A stretch of DNA of 64,000 nt from Anaeramoeba flamelloides (Eukaryota; Metamonada; Anaeramoebidae): contig JANTQA010000010.1 in assembly GCA_027625915.1 (NCBI GenBank), forward strand, positions 1,488,001 to 1,552,000, in the 5' to 3' direction. Below are positions 22,652-32,600 of the stretch, piece by piece (the stretch's first letter is position 1; the number at the start of each line of letters is the position of its first letter). The position numbers and the translations under genes were made by a program. A model generated the notes under the pieces. It was not told where the DNA came from. It did not search any database and saw nothing but the letters and a program-made list of their open reading frames with translations.

Positions 22652-23439
22652 CAAAAAGTACTTCTATAAGTAAATCTGGAAGTATATTCATCTATCATCT
22701 GGTTTATTATTATTTTTGTTAAAGAAAACTTTTTTGTTAGTTTTATTGTTTGTTGTTATTTTGCAAGAAAGGAAAAAAATGAAACCAACACACAATCAAA
22801 AAAAAAAACAAAAAAATACTGATCTTTTTTTAAAAACAGTTAATAAATGTTTTTTCATTGACCAAATTTGAATTTTTATACTCACAGAAGTTCTTAAACA
22901 AGAAGAAAGTAAAATAACTTTTATCTAACTTGATTGTTTGAAAAATCTAAAAGGAAAAACTCAAAAGAGATATAACTACTTTTAATTCTCTAATAAAAAA
23001 AATGAAAAACAATTACAAATTTCAAAAACTAAAAAAAAAAATCGAGTTTTTCTATTTTTTTATTTATACAACCCAAAAACGAAAATTCTGAAAGTTATTT
23101 TAAAATAGCCTTAAAAATAAAAAAATCATAAAAAATAAGAAATTTAAATTGGCATCTATTTTTTTTTTTTTTTTTTCATTTCATTCATTAAAATCATCAT
23201 CTTAATCGTAATCTCTAATGATCTACAAATGCAGTCACATTTAGAGAATAATATGTTTTTCATAAAAGAAATCAAAAAAAAAAAAAAAATATTAATTTTT
23301 TTTTAATGAAACATTATTCACAGCCCTGAAATTGAAAAAAAAAAAGAAAAATTTCATTATTTTTTTTTGTCGACCAGCCTAACCATATTAATAGCCGTAT
23401 CGTCCCAGATTTATGCCAAAACGTAAAAATTTTGATCTA

Positions 23440-23614
23440 CTGGTATTTGAATTATAAATTGCGGAAAAATTTCCACTTCATGTTTTCAATTTTACATTTT
23501 TCAAATCGAGATCGAAACCTCAAATTCCAACTTACTTTATGAAACTCTATTTGAAAAAGAAAAATGAGGAAAAGGAAGTGAAAAATTTTTCCGCATTTAT
23601 AATTGAAATACGAG
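23440..23614. mobile_element. TA-flanked 175-bp MITE (CTGGTATTT family)
   Basis: CTGGTATTTGAATTATAAAT at the left is inverted at the right; the TIRs extend about 40 bp through GCGGAAAAAT. TA abuts both ends (23438-23439, 23615-23616). A second copy at 42991-43154 sits inside another transposon. It lies 157 bp downstream of the Snu13 stop. Confidence 0.85.
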
Positions 23615-23771
23615 TAATTGTGGAACAAATGTGGTTTGTATCAAAATATCATTAGGTGTGCGGTTGGATTCAAAACAATTTTAATTTGAAATCTTCAGGT
23701 TTGTGCTTATTTAAAATAATGAAAATAATTAAATGAATAAATAAATATTAAAGATTTCGTGGTGACAGGTT

Positions 23772-24341
23772 TTAAAACATTAAGGCTTGAATTTCCTTTT
23801 TTATTGAATCAATTTGCCTTTTCAGTTCGGAGCCTTCCAATTTAATAATCGTAGACGCGATGATGGGCCTGGAAAACCCACAGGCCCTTCCAAGTGCAAT
23901 TGAATTTGGAACAAAGCACCAGAGAACATTTTTGTCTTCACAGAGGAGCGGCAGGTGAAGCACAATTTCAAGAGGATTTGCATCTGCTGCAAGGATCACA
24001 AATTCCGATAAGCCCTTATTTAGTGCCTTCATTGTTTCGTTTGCTCCCTTTTTGACTTGCTTGTGATTATTGGCTTGCTTACAGAGATTGAGTATTTGGA
24101 TCATCAATTGCTTTTTGACTTTAGGAAAAGCTCGGGGCTCATAGATTGGCTTTAGCACCCTATTGTTGATCTTTTTTATTTCAATGATTTTGCTTCGGTT
24201 GGAGACTGTTGGGTGTGTTTCTTTTTCTTCTTCTTCTTTTTCTTCTTCTTGTTTTTGGCTTTCGTTTTTTTTGTGTTCTATTTCTATTTTTTCTGCTTGA
24301 AGAAGTTGTTTTTCGTTTGTTGTTTGATTTTGATGAGACAT
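23772..24341 (-). CDS. SNU13: Snu13 / 15.5K (NHP2L1) RNA-binding protein
   Basis: L7Ae-family protein that binds kink-turns in U4 snRNA and box C/D snoRNAs, nucleating U4/U6.U5 tri-snRNP and snoRNP assembly in the nucleus. The C-terminal about 120 residues match Snu13 along their length: FPKVKKQ, LNLCKQANNHKQ, the RNA-contact motif KKGANE (97-102), LNKGLSEFVILAADANPLEI, HLPLLCEDKNV, GRACGFSRP and KLEGSELKRQI. The protein is 189 aa from the ATG at 24341; the family norm is about 128, because a 65-residue N-terminal extension rich in E, K and Q precedes the fold. A longer frame from a TTG six bases upstream is not used. A polypyrimidine-CAG acceptor ends at 24349, so a 5' UTR intron or a further upstream exon is likely. 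The coding exon has no intron. Confidence 0.95.
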   Translation of the reverse strand: MSHQNQTTNEKQLLQAEKIEIEHKKNESQKQEEEKEEEEKETHPTVSNRSKIIEIKKINNRVLKPIYEPRAFPKVKKQLMIQILNLCKQANNHKQVKKGANETMKALNKGLSEFVILAADANPLEIVLHLPLLCEDKNVLWCFVPNSIALGRACGFSRPIIASTIIKLEGSELKRQIDSIKKEIQALMF

Positions 24342-24994
24342 TGTCAATCTGAAAAATAAAAAATATTTTGAAAAAGTATAAAAAATGAAACATAATCATT
24401 TTTTATACGACAAGAATAGCACAAAAATTGTCGTCTTTTTTTTTACTTCACAACAGTTTGTTTTTTGAAAATGTTTTGAATTTTGAAAGAAATTTCAAGA
24501 TCAAAATTTCCAATAACTTTCAATTCACAGTATTATCAATTAATAATTTTGAAATATTACAATTTTAAAAGAACCTTTCCAATTTTCGGTTTTTCTGAAA
24601 AAGAGTTTTAGGTTTTTGAAAGTAACAAATATTTTTCTTATGGATATTTTCAAAAATTTCAATTAAATTTCAAAGTTCATCTTTTATTAATTATTATTTT
24701 TACCCTTTTGTGGTTTATAATAGTTTGTATCAAGTGTTTGAAAATTGAAAAAATATGAAAGAATATCAGAGACTGAAATCTTGCAGACTGTCTGCCTAAA
24801 AGTTCCAAAAAGTTTTTAAAGTATTTATAAGGATTTTGTTATTCTGATCATGGACTTGGTAATAATAACGTAAAAATTGTATGAAACTTTTTTTATTCAT
24901 TATACTCGGTTTTTTTCTTATTAAGTCAGATTATTGATGTAAGTCAAAAAGATCAAAAACCAAGAATTTTCAATTTCAAATTTTTTTCAATTAA

Positions 24995-25700
24995 TTGCCA
25001 AGTCATTACAGTTAAAAATAATTTTCTGAAAGTTAAAAAAAAATTTTTATAATTTTGATGAGGTACATAATACCAATCAAAAATTAGTTAGCCTATGAAA
25101 TACGATCGATCTCGAAAAGTCAACAAAAACTATGAATTTTTGGAAAAAATTGCCAAAGAGCAACAGTTAATTTCCAAATTGAATGTTGTGAAATGTAATT
25201 GTGAAGATAACTGTGTTAGTTTTGATATGCCATTCTTGGGCACTTTATGAGATCTCAAAGATTTTTTTTTTTTTTATTTCTCAAATAATTAATTTTCATT
25301 TCAAAATTGTTTCAAAATTCTTACTTTATCAAATTTAGTGGGTAATATAATTACGACAAAATAGATTAAATCGAATTTATTGATATATACTTAAATAAAT
25401 CAATTTGGTATAAATTGAAGAAATTTAAACCCTTTGTAAATTTAATTTATTGAATAATTTGTTTTTTTTTTAAATTTTCAACTTTTTGTAATAAAGATCC
25501 TATGAAACTATTTTGTTAATTTGAATTTTTTCAAGTATATTTCGTTTAACTTTTTTTTTATTCATTGAATTTTTTGACAAATAAATCTTTTGAAATTATT
25601 TTATATGTGATTCGAATTATTTCAAATAGAGACTCGAAGTGAATTTTTCTTTTTTAAATTGATTTTTTTTCCAATGAGATCCTCTTAAAAATTTTTTGTT
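24995..25700 (+). repeat. Unclassified dispersed repeat, copy 1 (copy 2 at 38490-39200)
   Basis: Collinear with 38490-39200: shared CATTACAGTTAAAAATAATT-type start, a GAT(C)GATCTC block, a shared run after GATATC/GATCTC followed by poly(T), and then an AT-rich tail containing imperfect ~90-bp internal repeats. This copy contains a 51-codon open frame; the other copy is more decayed. Class unknown. Confidence 0.65.
25095..25250 (+). pseudogene. ORF remnant inside a dispersed repeat
   Basis: ATG at 25095 opens MKYDRSRKVNKNYEFLEKIA, continues KEQQLISKLNVVKCNCEDN, and ends CVSFDMPFLGTL then TGA. The related copy at 38596 onward still shows YDRSQKIKKQ and a later VCFEVSIFDEF in shifted frames, so both probably descend from a protein-coding mobile element. 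The Cys-x-Cys...Cys cluster is not assignable to a family. Confidence 0.35.
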
Positions 25701-26841
25701 TTTTAAATTTTGACAATCAAAAATAGTGAAATTCCACAATGTCCTTTTTAGTTTCTTTTCACTCGTTGAGTATGGAGCAAATCCACATAAAATGACTAAA
25801 GCCTTAAAACTTTGGTGCATTTTTTAAAAAACTTGTAATAAAACACCTTCTGGTTAATAAGTTTTCCTTGGAAAATCGTTCCAGGTTTTGAAAAAAAAAC
25901 AAATATTTTTACTTCAAAGGACTTTGAAATAATTTTAAAACATCCCAAAGCTTATCTTGTTTAAAAACATTTTGTTACACTTTTTGGATTTTTAAAAGGT
26001 GATTTAGAAAGTCTTTGAAATTTGAAAAAAATTGAATTGAGTAATTGAAAACAGAAATCTTGGTGACTATTGGGTTTAATGTATGAGCAAATCTTGAAAG
26101 TATCTCCCAATATTATACTATTCTTGTCATGTCTACTACAAAAAATCAAATGTTTTTTTGGAAGTTTTATGTAAAATTTTTTTGTTACTGTAAAGACGTC
26201 CAAAGTACAGTATAGATGGTGAGATTTTTAGTTGGGTGATGCTCTTAAATAAAACTCGATGTCACTTTTAAAACCTATGTAAAATAAAATTCCAATTTCT
26301 ATTTTCTGGTTGACTCATATGTTGAATGAACTAAAAAATCAACAATATTATATAAGTAAATATCATACTATTTCTGAAAGTTTTATTATTTAAAGGAAAG
26401 TCTAAAAATGATGGATTAAATGTAAAAATTATTTTCTCAAAAGTATAGTTTATTTTTCGAATAAAAATTCTGAATAAAAAATAAATTTATTTTCATTACA
26501 ATTGGAAAAATTATGAAAAAATTTATACAAATACAATTCCTAATTTAAAATATTTCTCAGAATATCAATGTTTTGCCTGAAGAATTAATTTTTTTTTTTT
26601 GGGTATATTACAGTTTATTTAATTAGATGCTGGTTTCAAACAAGAATAATAACCAGGGATTTAATTTAGATAAACTGATTAAATACTCTACAGATAGTTG
26701 TTGTATGTGATATTAATACTATTAAAAATGAAAAAAATGGTGGAAATTATTAAAGGAAGATTTTGAATAAAATAAAACCACTTATTTTATAAAATCAAAA
26801 AAAAAAAACTCTTAAAATATATTACTAAAAAATTTATAATA

Positions 26842-27369
26842 AACTAGATTCCAAAAATTTGGACACAGTTTAAACAGTGGAAAGAACATCGTTACTACAC
26901 TTTAAATTCAAATTGAAAAGAATTTTGATTTTACAAATAATTTCATTTTTTGTCTTTTATGTTTTGTTTTCATTTCCTTTTTTGCAGTTACGTAATCTGT
27001 TTCGTTAGATCTCGTAATTTTTTTTCAATGGTTGATAGAAGGTTAGTGTTGAGTTTGTTAAATTGGAAAATCACATACAATTGGTAGATGGTATCTTATC
27101 GTTTGATCGATCAACAATTGTTGGTTAAATTTCAACAAATTTACAATAGATTTTTTGTTCAGCTCGTTGCATTATTTAGGACACACCTGTTTTTATTTTG
27201 GAGTTTTATATTTTTTTATTTTTATTTGAGTTAAAATGATTACTTATTAAACCATTAATACTGAGTAACTTAAATGTGGGTTTTGGATTAGGTTTGGAAA
27301 AATACAATAAATTGGTGTTTTTTTGCCTATTTTTGATTTTGGGTGTGTCCAAATTTTTGGAACAGGGTT
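26842..27369. mobile_element. TA-flanked MITE (TTTGGACACAG family), copy 1
   Basis: AACTAGATTCCAAAAATTTG faces CAAATTTTTGGAACAGGGTT, with TA outside both ends. Length 528 bp. The interior (TGATCGATCAACAATTGTTG, GGTAGATGGTATCTTATCG) matches copies at 46734-47280 (same orientation) and 27980-28507 (reverse), plus a decayed piece around 12150-12350. Non-coding. Confidence 0.88.
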
Positions 27370-27449
27370 TATAATTCCGATATTATTAATGAAAATAGAT
27401 CACATATTATAAATCTTAAATTTTTTTTATATATTGGAATTTAAGGTGA

Positions 27450-27480
27450 CGGGTTCAAATCCCTCTTATTTGCCTGAATT
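27450..27480 (+). other. tRNA-like T-arm fragment (B-box match)
   Basis: GACGGGTTCAAATCCCTC contains a good Pol III B box, GGTTCAAATCC. No D-arm, anticodon arm or complementary 5' acceptor strand lies upstream, where a MITE end is found instead. It is not called as a tRNA gene; it may be a truncated tRNA or tRNA-derived repeat tail. Confidence 0.3.
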
Positions 27481-27979
27481 CCTAAACTTGTATTTCACAA
27501 TTTTTTGAGATATCATTTGAGATGTTTATCATTCTCTATGGGGTTGGGAAACCAATTAGAATAATCATTAAAATCTAGATTTCAGAATTAAAAAATGATA
27601 ATAATATTTTTGTTTTTTTGAAAAACACAGAGATAAAAACACTATTCCCAATGAACACACTTGTATTTGAAAATATTGTCCGTGTATTTATTAGTTTTTT
27701 CAACGAAAACATCATTCAGTTCACCCAAAAGTCAATATCAAAGTTCATTTCACTTTTAAAATTAAAATCCTTCCAATTTTGTGAATATTTAAAATCCAGA
27801 AAGAAATTTTTAAATTTTTTTTTTATATTTAGATTTTTTTTTGAGGATAATACAAATTTACTCCGTTTCTTGGGAAAATATGTAAATTTGAGCCTTCATT
27901 TTTTTAATTCATTCTAAATAATAAAACTTTAAGTAATTAATAACATATATCTTTTGGTTCTGGTTGATTAATGCATATG

Positions 27980-28507
27980 TCTTTTATTAAAAAAGAAACC
28001 TATATTTTATTTTGAAATATGTATTGAAAATTAAAGCTGTGTTTTTTTTAACAACAGTAATAATAATTTTAATATCCTTTGAAAACAAAATACAATATAC
28101 GTGTTTATAAGTAATACTTTTTAACCAAATCAAAGAAAAAAAAATATCAAAAAAATCAGAAATAATGTCCAAAAAAATGAAATGGGATGAATAAAAAATG
28201 TATTAGTCAGTTTGTTGAAATTTCATCAATAATTTATGATCTATCGAATGATTAGATACTATCAACTAATTTTATACAATTTTTCTAAATCACAAACCAT
28301 TCCTAGCCTTCCATTGAACATCAAAAAAAAATTCACTAATCAAACAAAACAGATTATGAAACTGGAAAAACGGAAATGAACACAAAACAATCAAGAATAA
28401 AAATGTAATAGTTTGTAAAATCAGAATTATTTCAGAATTGGATTAAAAGTGTTGTATTGTTATTCTTTCAACTACTCAAACTGTGTCCAAATTTTTCGAA
28501 TTTAGTC
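27980..28507. mobile_element. TTTGGACACAG-family MITE, reverse copy
   Basis: The right end CTGTGTCCAAATTTTTCG... AGTC abuts TA at 28508. Interior AACAAAACAGATTATGAAAC and GATACTATCAACTAAT blocks match copy 1 in reverse complement. The left end is less clear and is given approximately. Confidence 0.7.
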
Positions 28508-28840
28508 TATTTACTTAAAATGGAAAAAACCGAAAAAGATGTTTTTTTTAATTTTCAATTTTGGGCCCTGGGATACTGTGTTTTATTTTAAAATTTTCTA
28601 AGAATTTTTATTTTAATATGTTGAAACCTTTTTTTTTAGATACTCAAATTTTTACAACCGGAATAAGTAGTAAAATTTCACTTTATAATTGTTTGGGACA
28701 GAACAGGGATTATGTGATTTAGGGACACACAATATTTCTCCCGAATCAAAAATTAACTTAAATTCTGAAATTTTGAAAAAATATTAGTCTTGTTTTGTTG
28801 ATGGCTTGCTATTTAGGAAAATTGAAAAATAAAAAGATCA

Positions 28841-29013
28841 AAATTTTCATTCGGCTTTCCAAAAAAAAAAAAACATCAAAATTAAAAATAAATTCTCAAA
28901 GTTCCTAATCCTGAAAGCTAAATTAATTATTTTAAGCTTCCTTAAACAAAATTAAAAATTTGCAATGTTCTTGATTTCAACAAATAATTTTGGAAAAGCG
29001 GAATGAAAATTCT
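28841..29013. mobile_element. Short MITE, same family as 1662-1840
   Basis: CAAAATTTTCATTCGGCTTT at the left, inverted GGAAAAGCGGAATGAAAATT at the right. Interior AT-rich, no ORF. Confidence 0.6.
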
Positions 29014-29644
29014 GTTTCATTTATTTTGTAATAAAAACAAGAATAAACATAACAAGGGCTAAAATTTGAAATTCTCAATCAACCAAACAATAAAGTATTA
29101 ATATAATGAATATTTATAATTCTTCGATTTAGGAGAAAAAAAAAAGACTCAAAAAACAACAAGGAAAAACAGTATATTACATGTACTGAGAAGAGTGTAA
29201 TAAAATAATTTTTTACGATTCAAAGTTATTTCTCTTGATTAAAAAGAACAATAATATGTCCAATATTTTCAATTAAAAAAGAAGTAGATCTTATAAAAAA
29301 GTAAATCAGTTTTTACACTCCTCTCAAATTGTTAAGTATGTTTAGAAACTTTTACTTGAATCAAATATTCTAAAGTTACCTTGCATTTGTAAAGATTTCA
29401 AAAGTTCCAAAAACGAAGAATTTGAAGCATTCTTTTGGAACAATAAGAAAGTGAAATCTTATTCTCTCAATCTGAAAAAATGACAACAAATTTCACATTT
29501 AAGTGTTTATAAATACTGTACCTTTTATTGCCAGAGGTTTTTGTTTGATGATAAAATAAAATTTGTTTTAATTTTTTTAGTTTCATTTTTTTGAAATTTT
29601 TACTTGAACAAAATTTTTTTCATCATTTTTTTTATTGTAATAAC

Positions 29645-32600
29645 ATGAAAACTTTCAAAACTGTGCTTTTAGGAGAAGGCCGTGTTGGTAAAACAAGTCT
29701 TTTTAATAAATTTATTCACAACCAATTTGATCCTTCTGAAGTAACCACAATCCAGGCACAATACCTAGAAAAAGAAATTGTGGTCGAGAACCAAAAAGTC
29801 AACCTTTCAATCTGGGTAAAACCCCTTTTAATTAACAAAAAAAAAAAAAAACCAAAAAAGAACAAAACAACAAAAGAGCAACGCTAAAAATCTGAACAAC
29901 ATTTTCAAAACAAAACTTTTTTTAAATTCTCTTTATTTGGTAAAAATAAACAAACAAAAGGATACTGCAGGCCAAGAAAAATTCAGAGCCCTAAGCCCAA
30001 TTTTTTATAGAAAAGCCAATGGTAAGTTTCACAATACTTTTTGTTACCTTTTTTTTTAGATTTCTTTTTCAAAACAAAATTAGCAAGTCAAGGATTTCAA
30101 AAAAGTGTTACCAGGAATTATTACTAAAGAACTACAAATAGGTTTGATGAAGTTTTTCATCTGTTTTTTTAGGATATTATTTGAAAAACTTTTTCGTCAG
30201 ACTTTTTTAAAATGACACTAAACACCTCATTGATCCAATTTTCACAAATCCCTCAAAAGTCTTTTTTTTATTCTTCTTTTCAAACGAAATCTTCCCAAAA
30301 CTTGCTTTGCTTCAAACAATATTTTTTGTTTCCTTTTTAATTGCCTAATAATATTTTTAAAAATAATCCCTTTTTTATTTTGACTTCAAAACTCTTTTAT
30401 ATGCTAATTTGAATATAGGAGCATTATTGGTTTATGACACAACTGACTCTTCAACACTGGATCGTGTCGAAGATTGGATCGCTGAGCTAAGAAATATTTT
30501 AGGTGATAATGTCGAAATTGTCATTGTTGGAAACAAATATGATCTTAAAAAAAAACAACAAGTAGACAAAGAAAAAGCACTTGAGTAATCTAATTTCCAA
30601 TCCTTTTTTTTTTTTCTGTTTTTGTCTCCTCTTCTTCTTTGCAAAAGAAATTAGAAATTCCCTAAATTTTTTTCAAAACACAATAACAAAAAACCATCAA
30701 AACAACATATCAATTTTTAAAACAAAACTAAAAGAATTACAAAATCCGTGAATGGAGAACATTTTTTTTCATCGGCTAAAACTGGAAAAAATGTTAATGA
30801 AGCTTTTCAAGAATTAACAAAGAGTAAATATTTATCTTCAAATTTCTCTTGTTTTTTTTTTTTTCTTTTCTAATTCACAAAAAAGAAAATTCTTTTTACT
30901 TTACACCTTCTTTCTCTCTTAAAATCAAAATCTGTACTTTTTATTTTTTTGAACAAAAAACTGAAAGAGAAATGAATTAAATCTAAAACTCAAACTGTTT
31001 GGCTTACTTGAACAAAACACTAATACAAAAATCTAAATTAATTGAATCGACCTCGATTAAAAATTTGCGGTTTATTTTTCCTCTATTTGGAATTAATTTG
31101 TTATTTATAAAGAGAAGAATGGTTGTGTGAGTTTCTTCTATTTAAAGTTCTGATCATTAAAGTATGGAAAGTTTTTTTTTACCTCAAAATGTTCTTCTGC
31201 AATTTTCAATTTTTAGTGTTTCTTCATTCACTAATATATCCTCTTATCTTAGAACTATTTCAAAACTAAAGCAATATTTAAAGAGGTGTGCTGTTATAGC
31301 TGTTGTTGGGTGTGAGTTTTGGAGATCATCTGTATTGTCTCTCTTTGAAAATTTCGTTTCTTTTGATTTTTTTATTTGTCAAAAATTACTTTGATTTTTA
31401 AAAAGTTTTTAATTTGACAAATAAATTTAAAAATTGAATTTTAGTTATATAAAATACTCAAAATGAATTCTACCAAGATGAAATTGTATTAGTATATAAA
31501 AAAAGAATTATTTCAGATCTCTAAGAATACTTATTATTCGATATTTTTTTTAGATTGTAGAATGGGATTATTTTCAAAATAAAACCCCTTTATTTATTAT
31601 TTTGAAGAACTGATAGATCTTGCATTTTTCTTCTTATAATTCTAGTAGTATTTGGGATAACAAAATCAAATATAGAATTTTATCAAAATTAGTTCATTAT
31701 TAAAGAATTGACAAAAAAAATCGAGGTCGATTCATTGAGTGGTTTGTTTGTCATCATAAAGAGAACATCCAAAAAATTCTAATAAAATAAAAATTATCCA
31801 AAACTTCTGATGTTTTGTTTATACTGATAAATTCTAATAAATCTCAAAAAATTTTTAGTTCAATTTCCATTTTTGTAAATCTTAGAACCACTTATCAAAC
31901 AATCCAGGACAAAGAATGTTTTGAAGAACAACTAATTTTAGAGAGTTTCTTAACACTTAACTTCATAAAATGCTTTATTCAAAACTTGAACAAAATAATT
32001 CCAAAAAGGAAAATCAAGTAAAAATTTCCATACTTTTATTGCAATTTATCAGTATGAACAAGCTGGTTTGTTTTAATAAATACAAAAAAAAATAAAAATT
32101 ATCCAAAAGCTTTGGTTCTATGTTTGTACCAACAAGACTGGTTTGTTTTAGTAAATGCAAAAAATTCAAAGAATCAAAATTGGATTTGATTTTGAGACAA
32201 TCCTCAAAATTTAATTATTGGCTATTGAAAAAATTATTTTAGGATCAAGTAAATCAAAGAATGGTGATTATTGAATTTGCTTTTTTATTTACTGCAATTT
32301 TCCAATTAATAAAGGAAACATTATTCATGATCTCAAATATTTGTTACTAAAATTGGATGAAAAAAACCAAAGATCTACAAAAGCACTTGAAAATAATCAT
32401 TTTAGAATTGAAACTTTGTTTCTGTCAAAGTCCCACAAAAAAATTTCCAAATACTAATAAATTCAAAAAAAATCAAAAACATTTTTAGTTCAATTTCCAT
32501 TTTTGAAAATCTGATAACTCTACTTTTAAACAGCTCTTGACAAAGAATATTTTGAAGATCAACTAAATTTACAAACTTTCATAACATTCCAACCAATATA

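Larger units (their letters stand above)
17176..23771. other. Spacer between G-alpha and Snu13 with several repeats
   Basis: Contains two short coding-like ORFs (17474-17629, 20213-20341), fragments of the GGAAAAAAAGTT MITE family (about 18940-19090) and a fuller copy at 22058-22456, a (TA)n run at 22619-22648, and a MITE at 23440-23614. Just beside that MITE, 23380-23430 is an unusually GC-rich 50-bp block open in several frames. No complete gene is recognised. Confidence 0.5.
24342..29644. other. Spacer between Snu13 and the Rab gene, repeat-rich
   Basis: Holds an unclassified repeat with a decayed ORF (24995-25700), two copies of a TA-flanked MITE (26842-27369 and about 27980-28507 in reverse), a short MITE (28841-29013) and a tRNA-like T-arm fragment near 27457. 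No gene recognised. Confidence 0.55.

Noticed and set aside
23380-23430. snRNA or snoRNA in the GC-rich block beside the Snu13 3' flank
   Set aside because: No match by eye to U1-U6 landmarks or C/D and H/ACA boxes; several frames are open, so nature is undecided.
27450-27480. tRNA gene suggested by a perfect-looking T-loop
   Set aside because: No acceptor, D-arm or anticodon arm can be folded upstream; a transposon end lies there.
31164-32021. ORFs of 68-76 codons in the last Rab intron
   Set aside because: AT-rich composition, no splice logic, and they lie in or beside repeated blocks.
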